Part shown: piece after piece, positions 1 through 7,786 of the stretch
Numbering within the stretch: position 1 is the first letter of the stretch
How the letters are laid out: each line of letters begins with the position of its first letter
From: Cellulomonas avistercoris
GTDB taxonomy: Bacteria; Actinomycetota; Actinomycetes; Actinomycetales; Cellulomonadaceae
DNA length: 64,000 nt
Assembly (NCBI RefSeq): GCF_014836445.1
Contig: NZ_JACSQV010000013.1
Coordinates: 35,608 to 99,607, forward strand
Direction of reading: 5' to 3'
Translations under genes and position numbers: made by a program
The notes under the pieces: model-generated
The model's input: the letters and a program-made list of their open reading frames with translations, nothing else
The model's database searches: none
What the model was told of the DNA's origin: nothing

Positions 1-1179
1 CGCGGCCGCGAGCGCCGCGCGGCGCCGGCCGGCGAGCGCGACGACGACCAGCCCGGCGCCCGCGACCGCGCCACCCACGACGGCCGCGGTGGCGAACCCG
101 GCGCCGGCACCGGCACGGTCGATCACCATGCCGCAGACCGGCGCGCCGAGCGCGTTGCCGAAGGTCTGCATCGTGCCCGCCCAGCCCATGACCTCACCAC
201 GCCGGTGCTCCGGGACGAGCCGGACCAGCGTCGCGTTGATCGAGGAGAGCGCCGGCGCGCACGGCAGCCCGGCGACGAACATCGCGACGGCGAGCATCAG
301 AGGGCCGGAGGCGAGCACGGCCGGGACCGTGGCGACCGCCAGCACCGCGACGAGGGCCAGCGGCGACGGCTGCCGCGCGCGCGTGCCGTGCACGAGGCCC
401 CCCACCAACGAACCGCCTGCCCACAGCGCGAGCATCCAGCCGACGTCCCCGGCCCGGCCCGCGTCGTTCAGCTCCGCGACGAGCGAGACGTCCGTGCCGA
501 TGAGGACGAAGGACGCCGCGACGGCCGCGAGCAGCACGACGAGCAGCTGCGGGGTCACGACACGGCCGCCCGGCTCCTCGGGGGCCAGGTCCGGGCGCGG
601 TGCCGACCGGGTGGGCGGGTTCGCCCACAGCAGCAGCGCACCGGCCCCGACCGTCGCGACACCGACGACCGTGAGACCGACCAGGCTCGACCCCTGCGTC
701 ACGAGCAGCACCCCGAGGACCGGCGCCAGCATGAAGGTCAGCTCGGTGCAGACCGAGTCCAGCGCGAACGCCGCCTGCTGCTGCGCGGGCGGCACGAGCA
801 CCGAGAGCGACTGCCGCACCACCGAGAACACCGGCACGAGGAACAGCCCGCCGAGGAACGCCACCGCGATCAGCGCCCCGTACCCGAGGTGCGGCGCGAC
901 GAGCCACACGGCGGACTCGACCACGATCGACGGCAGCACCGCGCGGCGCAGGCCGAGACGGTCCACGAGGCGTCCGCGCCACGGCGCGCCGACCGCCAGC
1001 CCGACGGTCAGCGACGCGGTGACGATGCCGGCACGCCCGTAGCCCTCGTCGAGAGCGCCGACGACGTGCAGCGTCAGGACCACGCCGGACATCGCGTGCG
1101 GGAGCCGCGCGACGAGGGCGATGAGGAAGAGCCGCAGCACGCCCGGCAGACGCAGGACGTCGGAGTAGGCGGAACGCAC
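1..1179 (-). CDS. MFS-type membrane exporter, 3' end outside the window
   Basis: A hydrophobic protein of the major facilitator superfamily that would sit in the cytoplasmic membrane and move a small molecule, often a drug, by a proton-coupled mechanism; the substrate cannot be read from sequence. The 393 visible codons contain repeated hydrophobic helices and, after the second helix, a GRLVDRLGLRR stretch that fits the MFS loop 2-3 motif. The frame is open to base 1, so the C-terminus is missing. GTG at 1179 is the first start in the hydrophobic frame after an in-frame TGA at 1194-1192. A strong GAGGAG sits about 15 bases upstream, better placed for an out-of-frame ATG at 1189. It is transcribed away from the coiled-coil gene at 1336. 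Confidence 0.75.
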   Translation of the reverse strand, partial: MRSAYSDVLRLPGVLRLFLIALVARLPHAMSGVVLTLHVVGALDEGYGRAGIVTASLTVGLAVGAPWRGRLVDRLGLRRAVLPSIVVESAVWLVAPHLGYGALIAVAFLGGLFLVPVFSVVRQSLSVLVPPAQQQAAFALDSVCTELTFMLAPVLGVLLVTQGSSLVGLTVVGVATVGAGALLLWANPPTRSAPRPDLAPEEPGGRVVTPQLLVVLLAAVAASFVLIGTDVSLVAELNDAGRAGDVGWMLALWAGGSLVGGLVHGTRARQPSPLALVAVLAVATVPAVLASGPLMLAVAMFVAGLPCAPALSSINATLVRLVPEHRRGEVMGWAGTMQTFGNALGAPVCGMVIDRAGAGAGFATAAVVGGAVAGAGLVVVALAGRRRAALAAA

Positions 1180-1323
1180 GGTCGACCATGGTCACTCCTC
1201 GACCTGGGGTCGCCGGCACCGGCGCCCGGGATGCCCGGAAGGTCGCTGCCCCCGGTCGTGCGTCGCGCACCGCCGCGGGCGCGCGGCCGACAGGTGGTCG
1301 CCGGACGGCTGTGGCTCCCGCCC

Positions 1324-1329
1324 TATCCT
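1324..1329 (+). promoter_or_regulatory. -10 element (TATCCT) for a leaderless mRNA
   Basis: TATCCT ends 6 bases before the ATG at 1336, so transcription would begin at or next to the start codon. No Shine-Dalgarno sequence is present. No clear -35 box is visible. Confidence 0.5.
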
Positions 1330-1335
1330 GGGCCG

Positions 1336-2004
1336 ATGACCGGACCGCACGGATCCCTTCCCGACCCGGGGCACGCCCGTCCGGCGCCCGCGACCCCGAC
1401 ACCGACCGCGCCCCTGTCCTCGGGCTGGGCGGGGACGGCACCCGCCGCCGCGCCGTCCGCCGACCCGGTCCCCGACGCCGCCCCGCCTCGCCGTTCCGGC
1501 CGCGCGGTCCCGGTGCTCGCCGTGCTGCTCGTCGCCGTCCTCGTGGCGTCCGCCGTCCTGGGGTGGCGGCTGTGGACGACGACGCGCGCGTGGCAGGAGT
1601 CCGCCGCGGGGTGGGAGGAGCTCGCACGTGCGCACGGCGAGGAGCTCGCCCGGGCCCAGGCGGACCTCGAGGCCACGACCGGCGAGCTCGACGCGACGCG
1701 CACCCAGCTCGCCGCCGCGACGACGCGCATCACGGAGCTGGCCGACGAGAAGGCCCAGCTCGGCGACACGACGGCCGTCCAGCAGCAGCTCGCCGACTAC
1801 CAGGCGCGGGTCTCGCAGGCCGCGGGCCGCGTCGCGACCGCCCTGACGACGTGCATCGACGGGCAGGAGAAGCTCATCGGGTACCTCGAGGACGCGGCGT
1901 CCTACGACGCGGCGGACATCGCGCGGTTCCGCTCGGACGTCGAGCGGGTGTGCGGTGCCGCCACGGACGCCAACACGCAGCTGCAGAGCGAGCTCGGGCG
2001 GTGA
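1336..2004 (+). CDS. Membrane-anchored coiled-coil protein of unknown function
   Basis: A 222-residue protein I do not recognise. It has a proline/alanine-rich cytoplasmic N-terminus (about residues 1-55), one transmembrane helix (about 57-77, rich in V, L and A), then a long alpha-helical stretch with heptad-like leucines and alanines (about 85-160, ELARAHGEELARAQ and similar) that predicts a coiled coil. The C-terminal part has two cysteines (TTCIDGQ and ERVCGA) that could pair outside the cell. The start is ATG at 1336, directly behind a -10 box. The next gene, a lipoprotein protease, overlaps its stop by 4 bases, so the two are probably co-translated and may work together at the cell surface; that link is inference. 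Confidence 0.7.
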   Translation: MTGPHGSLPDPGHARPAPATPTPTAPLSSGWAGTAPAAAPSADPVPDAAPPRRSGRAVPVLAVLLVAVLVASAVLGWRLWTTTRAWQESAAGWEELARAHGEELARAQADLEATTGELDATRTQLAAATTRITELADEKAQLGDTTAVQQQLADYQARVSQAAGRVATALTTCIDGQEKLIGYLEDAASYDAADIARFRSDVERVCGAATDANTQLQSELGR

Positions 2005-2750
2005 CGCCCCTGGTCCCGGGCCGTCCCGCGGCTGCCGCGCTCGGCACGCTGGCCCTCCTCGTCGGTCTCGCCGGCTGCGCGTACCTGCCCGCGCCTCCCC
2101 CGCCCGTCCCCACGAGCGTCGTCCCCAGCGCGGCGCCCGCGCCCAGCGCGTCGGCGGGCGGCACCCAGCTGTCGCCGGACGGCTTCGACGCGGCGCAGCG
2201 CATGGCGGTACGCATCCGCAACATCGGGTGCGGCGCGCTGTCGACCGGATCGGGCTTCGCGCTCGACGAGCACACGCTCGTCACCAACCGGCACGTCGTC
2301 GCGGACTCCGCGGAGCTGCAGCTGAGCACGTACGACGGCCGGGACGTCGGCGCCGAGGCCGCGAGCACGGCGGGGCTGGCGGACCTGGCGGTCGTCCGGA
2401 CGGTCGACGCCCTGCCCGCCGCCCCGGTGCTCGCCGACGCCGACCCGCAGGTCGGTGACGCGGTGACGGTGGTCGGCTACCCGCTGGGCCGGCAGCTGAC
2501 CGTGACCGACGGCACCGTCGTCGGCGCGGTCACCGACCCGCTGCACGCGAACCTCGGCGAGGTGCTCGTGACGGACGCCCCCGTCGAGCCCGGCAGCTCG
2601 GGTTCGGCGGCGCTCGACGCGCAGGGTCGCGTGATCGGCGTCGTGTACGCGAAGAACGCGGACGGCATGAGCTTTCTCGTGCCCGTCAGCACGCTGCGCG
2701 CCATGCTGGGCGACGACACCGCCTTCGCACCCGCACCGACCTGCGACTGA
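2001..2750 (+). CDS. Trypsin-like serine protease lipoprotein
   Basis: A 249-residue secreted lipoprotein. Residues 1-25 form a lipoprotein signal peptide ending in a lipobox LAGC with the lipidated cysteine at 26, followed by a proline/serine/alanine-rich tether to about residue 55. The remainder is a chymotrypsin-fold protease: His98 in TNRHVV, Asp128 in GLADLAVV and Ser200 in PGSSGS form the expected catalytic triad. There is no PDZ domain, unlike the HtrA protein at 31841. GTG at 2001 overlaps the TGA of the upstream coiled-coil gene (GTGA), so translation is coupled. It should cleave proteins on the outer face of the membrane; its substrate is unknown. Confidence 0.8.
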   Translation: MTPLVPGRPAAAALGTLALLVGLAGCAYLPAPPPPVPTSVVPSAAPAPSASAGGTQLSPDGFDAAQRMAVRIRNIGCGALSTGSGFALDEHTLVTNRHVVADSAELQLSTYDGRDVGAEAASTAGLADLAVVRTVDALPAAPVLADADPQVGDAVTVVGYPLGRQLTVTDGTVVGAVTDPLHANLGEVLVTDAPVEPGSSGSAALDAQGRVIGVVYAKNADGMSFLVPVSTLRAMLGDDTAFAPAPTCD

Positions 2751-2801
2751 GCGCACGGCTGACCGCGCGGGCGAACCACCACGACGAGAGGACGGCCACG
2801 C

Positions 2802-3224
2802 ATGGACGAGCGGAGCTTCGACCCGGGCAGCCTGACGCGCGCGGCCGCCGACACCTTCACGGTGCGCCGGGTGTTCGGTGAGCCGTACGAGCGCGACGGG
2901 CGGCTCGTGGTGCCGGTCGCACGGGTCACGGGCATGACGGGCTCGGGCGCGGGCAGGGGCGACGGCGACGTCGGCCACGCCGAGGGAGACGGACAGCCGG
3001 ACGCGGCGGAGCGTCCGGGCCGGCCGGGTGCGCGCGGCACGGGCGACGGGGGCGGCGGCGGGTTCGCGGCACGCGTGCGCCCGCTCGGTGTCTACGAGCT
3101 GGACGGCGAGGGAGCCCGCTGGCACCCCGCCGTCGACGTCGACCGCGCCATCCTCGGCGGGCAGGTCGCCGTGACGGTCGTCGCGAGCGTGTGGGCCCTC
3201 GCGTGGGCCGTCCGCCGGCGCTGA
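2802..3224 (+). CDS. GerW/YtfJ-family protein
   Basis: A 140-residue protein of the GerW (YtfJ) family. Family members are spore-germination factors in Bacillus but are widespread in non-sporulating actinobacteria, where the role is unknown. The family layout is clear: an N-terminal VFGEPYERDG segment followed by a VPVARV strand, a glycine/aspartate-rich flexible middle (about residues 43-85), and a conserved end with RPLGVYELDG, RWHPAVDVDR and a short hydrophobic helix (about 118-136). ATG at 2802 has GAGAGGA nine bases upstream. It converges on the SseB-like gene, whose stop lies 3 bases past this one. Confidence 0.8.
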   Translation: MDERSFDPGSLTRAAADTFTVRRVFGEPYERDGRLVVPVARVTGMTGSGAGRGDGDVGHAEGDGQPDAAERPGRPGARGTGDGGGGGFAARVRPLGVYELDGEGARWHPAVDVDRAILGGQVAVTVVASVWALAWAVRRR

Positions 3225-3227
3225 GCG

Positions 3228-3956
3228 TCAGGCGGGGCGCACCCGCAGCTCCAGGGAGTCGACGCGCGCGGCGATGACCGGGTCGTGCGCGAGCGCGTCG
3301 TTGACCTCGGCCAGGACACGGTCGAGGCCCGCACGGTCGAGGCCCGCGGGCAGCGCGAGGCGGACCGCGACCTCGGCGCGCGTCCCGGGGACCGCGTCGG
3401 CCGCGACGACGAGGCGCACGTCCGCCAGGGCGGCACCCACCGCGGCACGCACCTCGTCGTCGACGAGCCCGTCGAGCACCGCGGGCCGCCAGGCCAGCCC
3501 CTGGGCCAGCGCGTACACGGCGGTGCGGGGCAGCGCGACGGTGACCGGGCCGGCGGGGTCCAGGACGAGCACCTCCCAGCCCTCCGCGACCGCGGAGAGC
3601 GCGGCGCGGGGCACGGCCGTCGGGACGGGTCGCGCGTCGGGCCGCCACCGGGCCATGGCCGCCACGCCCGAGAAGACGGGCAGCGCGGTACGGCCGTCCG
3701 GCGTGCGCAGCGCGACGATGCCGGCCGACGCCTCCTTGTCGACCGTGTGCTCGTGGCCGTCGTGCTCGACGACGCCCGCGGCCTCGAGCTCGGCCAGGAC
3801 GGGCACCAGGACCCGCGTCGGGGCGAGCGCCGCGACGACGTCGGCGAGCGCTGCGTCCCCCGTGGCGTAGCGGCCCAGGACCTCGGTGAGGCCGGGGTCG
3901 GGCGACCCGTCGTCCCCCGCGAACGGGGACGACGGGGGCAGCTCGCGGCCCGTCAC
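3228..3956 (-). CDS. SseB-family protein
   Basis: A 242-residue protein of the SseB family (named after enhanced serine-sensitivity protein B); its biochemical role is not known. The visible core includes an [13 protein letters not shown] strand-helix segment and a later [14 protein letters not shown] segment, followed by a C-terminal region ending in ELRVRP. A similar gene often sits directly after hisA in actinobacteria. GTG at 3956 overlaps the hisA stop in a GTGA, so it is translationally coupled to hisA and closes the his transcription unit. A charged N-terminal linker precedes the domain. Family membership is likely; any role in histidine metabolism is only suggested by position. Confidence 0.75.
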   Translation of the reverse strand: MTGRELPPSSPFAGDDGSPDPGLTEVLGRYATGDAALADVVAALAPTRVLVPVLAELEAAGVVEHDGHEHTVDKEASAGIVALRTPDGRTALPVFSGVAAMARWRPDARPVPTAVPRAALSAVAEGWEVLVLDPAGPVTVALPRTAVYALAQGLAWRPAVLDGLVDDEVRAAVGAALADVRLVVAADAVPGTRAEVAVRLALPAGLDRAGLDRVLAEVNDALAHDPVIAARVDSLELRVRPA

Positions 3957-4705
3957 GCGCGCCCGGCGACGTCCAGGGCCTGCGGCAGCGTGAACGCGTT
4001 GGCGTACAGCGCCTTGCCGACGATCGCGCCCTCGACGCCGACCGGCACCAGCGTCCGCAGCGCGCGCAGGTCGTCCAGGCTGGCGATCCCGCCCGACGCG
4101 ACCACGGGCGCCGACGTCCGGGCGCACACCTCGCGCAGCAGGTCGAGGTTGGGCCCCCGCAGCGTGCCGTCCTTGGTGACGTCGGTGACGACGTACCGCG
4201 AGCAGCCGGCCGCGTCGAGGCGCGCCAGCACCTCCCACAGGTCGCCGCCCTCCTGCGTCCAGCCGCGCGCTGCGAGCGTCGTGCCGCGCACGTCGAGCCC
4301 GACCGCGATCTGGTCGCCGTGCGACGCGATGACACGGGCCGTCCACTCGGGGTCCACGAGGGCGGCCGTGCCGAGGTTGACGCGCGTCGCGCCCGTGGCC
4401 AGCGCGCGCTCGAGCGACTCGTCGTCGCGGATGCCGCCGGAGATCTCGACCTTGACGCCCTTGTCGGCCAGCTCCGCGGCGACGTGGCCGAGCAGGACGG
4501 CGTTGCTGCCGCGCTCGAAGGCCGCGTCGAGGTCCACCAGGTGGATCCACTCCGCACCGCCCGCGTACCAGTCGAGGGCCGCGGCCAGGGGGTCGCCGTA
4601 GGAGGTCGCCGACTGCGCCTCCCCCTGCACGAGCCGCACGGCCTGGCCGTTGGCGACGTCGACGGCGGGCAGCAGCTCGAGCCTGGGCTCACGCGTGGAA
4701 GTCAT
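3953..4705 (-). CDS. hisA: HisA/PriA phosphoribosyl isomerase
   Basis: A 250-residue TIM barrel that isomerises ProFAR to PRFAR, the fourth step of histidine synthesis. The two catalytic aspartates are present: Asp16 in PAVDVANG and the one in [10 protein letters not shown]. Two phosphate-binding segments (GGIRDD near residue 80 and SGGIAS near 205) are also visible. In actinobacteria lacking trpF this enzyme (PriA) also isomerises phosphoribosylanthranilate for tryptophan synthesis; that dual role is expected but cannot be proved here. GGAGAGGA lies just before ATG 4705. A 57-base gap separates it from hisH and holds a GC-rich hairpin. It overlaps the SseB-like gene by 4 bases. Confidence 0.93.
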   Translation of the reverse strand: MTSTREPRLELLPAVDVANGQAVRLVQGEAQSATSYGDPLAAALDWYAGGAEWIHLVDLDAAFERGSNAVLLGHVAAELADKGVKVEISGGIRDDESLERALATGATRVNLGTAALVDPEWTARVIASHGDQIAVGLDVRGTTLAARGWTQEGGDLWEVLARLDAAGCSRYVVTDVTKDGTLRGPNLDLLREVCARTSAPVVASGGIASLDDLRALRTLVPVGVEGAIVGKALYANAFTLPQALDVAGRA

Positions 4706-4762
4706 GGGTCCTCTCCGGGTGGTGCCGCACCGGTCCCGTGCGGGGCCGGTGCCGGGCGGTGC

Positions 4763-5410
4763 TCAGCGCAGCGTGCCGACCCAGTGGGACAGCAGCTGCG
4801 CGCCGGCGTCGCCGGACTTCTCAGGGTGGAACTGGGTGGCCGCGAGCGGGCCGTTCTCGACCGCGGCCACGAACGGGCCGCCGTGCTCCGACCAGGTGAC
4901 CAGCGGCGCGGGCAGGGGGTGGTCCCCCACGGGCGCCTGCTCCGCCAGCGGGAACGTGCGGGCGGCGTAGGAGTGGACGAAGTAGAAGCGCTCGTCCGCC
5001 AGACCGTCGAACAGCACCGAACCCGGGGCCGGCGTCACCTGCGCCCAGCCCATGTGCGGGACGACGTCGGCCTCGAGGCGGTCGACCACGCCGGGCCACT
5101 CGCCGAGGCCCTCGGCGCGCACGCCGTGCTCGACGCCCTCGTCGAACATGACCTGCATGCCGACGCAGATGCCGAGGACGGGGCGGCCACCGGCCAGGCG
5201 CCGGTCGACGATCCGGTCACCGCCGACGGCACGCAGACCGGCCATGCAGGCCGCGAACGCGCCGACACCGGGCACGACGAGGCCGTCGGCGTCGAGCGCC
5301 GCCTGCTTGTCGGCGGTCAGCACGACGTCGGCACCGACCCGGGCGAGCGCGCGGACCGCGGAGCGCACGTTGCCGAAGCCGTAGTCGAGTACGACGACAC
5401 GGGGAGACAC
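4763..5410 (-). CDS. hisH: Imidazole glycerol phosphate synthase, glutaminase subunit
   Basis: A 215-residue class I glutamine amidotransferase that supplies ammonia to HisF for making imidazole glycerol phosphate and AICAR. The catalytic cysteine is in [11 protein letters not shown] and the His-Glu pair in QFHPEKSG; the N-terminal [13 protein letters not shown] strand-loop is typical of HisH. No hisF is in this window. GTG at 5410 is chosen because the conserved start follows at once and TACCCT ends 6 bases before it, giving hisH its own probable leaderless promoter inside the his cluster, 86 bases after the unknown gene upstream. Confidence 0.93.
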   Translation of the reverse strand: MSPRVVVLDYGFGNVRSAVRALARVGADVVLTADKQAALDADGLVVPGVGAFAACMAGLRAVGGDRIVDRRLAGGRPVLGICVGMQVMFDEGVEHGVRAEGLGEWPGVVDRLEADVVPHMGWAQVTPAPGSVLFDGLADERFYFVHSYAARTFPLAEQAPVGDHPLPAPLVTWSEHGGPFVAAVENGPLAATQFHPEKSGDAGAQLLSHWVGTLR

Positions 5411-5416
5411 GCGGAC

Positions 5417-5422
5417 AGGGTA
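5417..5422 (-). promoter_or_regulatory. -10 element (TACCCT) for hisH
   Basis: Read on the minus strand, TACCCT is followed by 6 bases and then the GTG of hisH. This predicts a leaderless internal promoter within the histidine cluster. Confidence 0.5.
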
Positions 5423-5496
5423 CCCGCGGCCGCGACACGGACCGGAGGCCGTCCGGACCACGGGACGCGTCCGGGACCGGCGGCGGCGCGACCCGC

Positions 5497-5973
5497 TCAG
5501 CGCCGGTGGGACGCGAGCAGCCGCATGGCCTTCCAGCGGGAGAGCCCCACGGACGAGACGACGCCCTCGACCTCCGAGGCGGGGACGTCGCCCAGCAGCA
5601 GGTCCTCGAGCACCGGCGGGGCACCGGAGAGCACGAGACCGGCGGGCAGGTCCTTCTCGTGCGCGCCACCGACCCACTGCGAGGCCGAGACCTTGCCCTC
5701 GCGCCGCTCCAGCAGCACGACGGGGACCTGCCGCAGGAGCCGCGAGACCGCACCCGCGGCCGCGGCGCCGGCCGCGGGGTCGCGCAGGACCGCGAGCGCC
5801 CCGACGGGCGACGGCACGGCGTCCACGTCGACCGACGCGAGCGAGCACGCGGCGGCGAGCGCGTCGGCGACCGCGACCTGCGTGACGACCACGGCGACCG
5901 AGGGCGGCTGGGCCGCGGTCAGCCCCGAGAGGTCGTCGGGGACCTGGAGGTCGCCGAGGTCGTCCCCGCTCAC
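5497..5973 (-). CDS. Unknown protein within the histidine operon
   Basis: A 158-residue protein I do not recognise. It alternates hydrophobic strands (SVAVVVTQV near residue 25, VPVVLLER near 83, GLVLSG near 110) with alanine-rich helices, which suggests a small alpha/beta fold. It has no signal peptide, membrane helix or obvious catalytic motif. The C-terminus is a basic helix ([14 protein letters not shown]). GTG at 5973 overlaps the hisB stop in GTGA, so it is translated together with hisB; hisH follows after 86 bases. A function in histidine synthesis or its control is inferred from position only. Confidence 0.65.
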   Translation of the reverse strand: MSGDDLGDLQVPDDLSGLTAAQPPSVAVVVTQVAVADALAAACSLASVDVDAVPSPVGALAVLRDPAAGAAAAGAVSRLLRQVPVVLLERREGKVSASQWVGGAHEKDLPAGLVLSGAPPVLEDLLLGDVPASEVEGVVSSVGLSRWKAMRLLASHRR

Positions 5974-6581
5974 AGCGCGCCCTTCGTGGACGGGACGCCG
6001 TCGACGCGCGGGTCGAGCGCGACCGCCGCGCGCAGCGCGCGGGCGAGCGCCTTGAACTGCGCCTCGACGATGTGGTGCGGGTCACGGCCGGCGAGCACGC
6101 GGACGTGCATGCTGAACGCCGCGTGGTGCGCGATCGACTCGAGCACGTGGGCCGTGAGGGATCCCGTGAAGTGCCCGCCGATGAGGTGGTACTCCTGGCC
6201 CGCGGGCTCACCGGTGTGCACGAGGTAGGGCCGGCCGGACACGTCGACGACCGCCTGGGCCAGCGCCTCGTCGAGCGGGACCGTCGCGTCGCCGTACCGC
6301 GCGATGCCGCGCTTGTCCCCCAGCGCCTCGCGCAGCGCCTGACCCAGGACGATGGCGGTGTCCTCGACCGTGTGGTGCACGTCGATGTGGGTGTCGCCCT
6401 TCGCCTGCACCGTCAGGTCGATGAGCGAGTGCTTGCCGAGCGCCGTGAGCATGTGGTCGTAGAACGGCACGCTCGTGTCGATCTGCGTGCGTCCCGTGCC
6501 GTCGAGGTCGAGCTCGACCAGCACGCTGGACTCGCTCGTGCTGCGCTCGATGCGCGCCGTACGGCGGCGTGCCTCACTCAT
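5970..6581 (-). CDS. hisB: Imidazoleglycerol-phosphate dehydratase
   Basis: A 203-residue monofunctional dehydratase converting imidazole glycerol phosphate to imidazole acetol phosphate, the substrate of the neighbouring HisC. The histidine-rich metal-binding motifs are intact: [29 protein letters not shown] and [12 protein letters not shown], which bind two Mn ions. Length matches the monofunctional actinobacterial enzyme; the phosphatase domain of the enterobacterial bifunctional HisB is absent. ATG at 6581 overlaps the hisC stop (ATGA) and its own stop overlaps the next gene (GTGA), so three genes are translationally coupled. Confidence 0.95.
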   Translation of the reverse strand: MSEARRRTARIERSTSESSVLVELDLDGTGRTQIDTSVPFYDHMLTALGKHSLIDLTVQAKGDTHIDVHHTVEDTAIVLGQALREALGDKRGIARYGDATVPLDEALAQAVVDVSGRPYLVHTGEPAGQEYHLIGGHFTGSLTAHVLESIAHHAAFSMHVRVLAGRDPHHIVEAQFKALARALRAAVALDPRVDGVPSTKGAL

Positions 6582-7699
6582 CGTCCCGTCACCTCCACCA
6601 GGGCGTCCTTGAACGCCGACGTCTCCGCCGGGGTGCCGACCGACACCCGCAGCCACCCCTCGGGGCCCGTGACACGCACGAGGACCCCGCGGTCGAGCAG
6701 ACCCTGCCAGACCGCGTGGCGGTCGTCGAACGTGCCGAACAGCACGAAGTTGGCGTCGGAGTCCGCCGCGACGAACCCGTGGTCCCGCAGCCACGCGACG
6801 AGCGCGTCCCGCTCGGCGCGCAGCGAGCCGACCTGCGCCATCAGCTGAGGTGCGTGGCGCAGCGCGGCGCGGGCCACGGCCTGGGTCACGGCCGACAGGT
6901 GGTACGGCAGCCGCACCACCCGCAGCGCGTCGACCAGCTCGCGCGACGCCGACAGGTACCCGACCCGGGCACCGGCCAGGCCGAACGCCTTCGACATGGT
7001 CCGCGTCACGGCCAGGTGCGGGTGGTCGGCGAGCAGCTCGAGGGCCGACGGCGTCCCGGCACGGCGGAACTCGCCGTACGCCTCGTCGACGACGACCACG
7101 CAGCCGCCGGGCACGCGCGACGCCGCGTCGAGCACGGCGCGCACGGTGTCGAGCGGCAGCGCGGTGCCGGTCGGGTTGTTGGGGCTCGCGAGCAGCACGA
7201 CGCTCGGCCGGTGCTCCGCCACGGTCGCGCGCGCGCTCTCGGGGTCGAGCGTGAAGTCCTCGGCGCGCCGCCCCATGACCCAGGCGGTCGACGTGTCGCG
7301 CGCGTACTCGGGGTACATCGAGTACGTCGGCGCGAACGACAGCGCGGTGCGGCCGGGCCCACCGAACGCCTGCAGGAGGTGCAGCATGATCTCGTTCGAG
7401 CCGTTCGCCGCCCACATCTGCTCGGGCTCGCGGTGCACACCCGACTCGACCTCGAGGTACGCGGCGAGGTCGGCGCGCAGGTCGGCGAAGTCGCGGTCCG
7501 GGTAGCGGTTGAGCCCGCGCGTCGCCCCGGCGACGGCCGCCGCGACGTCCGCGACGACCTCCTCGGACGGCGGGTACGGGTTCTCGTTGACGTTGAGCGG
7601 CACCGGGACGTCGAGCTGCGGCGCGCCGTACGGCTCGAGGCCGACGAGCTCGGGGCGCAGCGGCAGCGTGCCGGGCGACAGGTCAGGGGCGGCGGTCAC
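6578..7699 (-). CDS. hisC: Histidinol-phosphate aminotransferase
   Basis: A 373-residue class I/II PLP enzyme transferring an amino group from glutamate to imidazole acetol phosphate to give histidinol phosphate. The PLP lysine is in [23 protein letters not shown], the [10 protein letters not shown] aspartate/tyrosine segment and the N-terminal NVNENPYPP motif are all present. GTG at 7699 follows a TAGACT -10 box by 6 bases, so hisC probably starts the hisC-hisB-unknown unit from its own leaderless promoter. It diverges from the RecQ gene, which separates it from hisD. Confidence 0.94.
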   Translation of the reverse strand: MTAAPDLSPGTLPLRPELVGLEPYGAPQLDVPVPLNVNENPYPPSEEVVADVAAAVAGATRGLNRYPDRDFADLRADLAAYLEVESGVHREPEQMWAANGSNEIMLHLLQAFGGPGRTALSFAPTYSMYPEYARDTSTAWVMGRRAEDFTLDPESARATVAEHRPSVVLLASPNNPTGTALPLDTVRAVLDAASRVPGGCVVVVDEAYGEFRRAGTPSALELLADHPHLAVTRTMSKAFGLAGARVGYLSASRELVDALRVVRLPYHLSAVTQAVARAALRHAPQLMAQVGSLRAERDALVAWLRDHGFVAADSDANFVLFGTFDDRHAVWQGLLDRGVLVRVTGPEGWLRVSVGTPAETSAFKDALVEVTGR

Positions 7700-7705
7700 G
7701 CCCCG

Positions 7706-7779
7706 AGTCTAGGTTCCGCCGGGCCCCGCTCGGCGGCGGCGCCCGCCCGGCGGTCGGTGTCGGCGCGCGGACGTACGCT
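7706..7779. promoter_or_regulatory. Divergent leaderless promoters of hisC and the recQ-like gene
   Basis: On the minus strand TAGACT (7711-7706) ends 6 bases before the hisC GTG. On the plus strand TACGCT (7774-7779) ends 7 bases before the RecQ ATG at 7787. The whole intergenic region is 87 bases and holds both promoters. Confidence 0.5.
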
Positions 7780-7786
7780 GCCGGAC

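Noticed and set aside
4706..4762. Hairpin between hisH and hisA as an attenuator or terminator
   Set aside because: The GCACCGG/CCGGTGC stem is short with competing pairings and no leader peptide with histidine codons; weak evidence.
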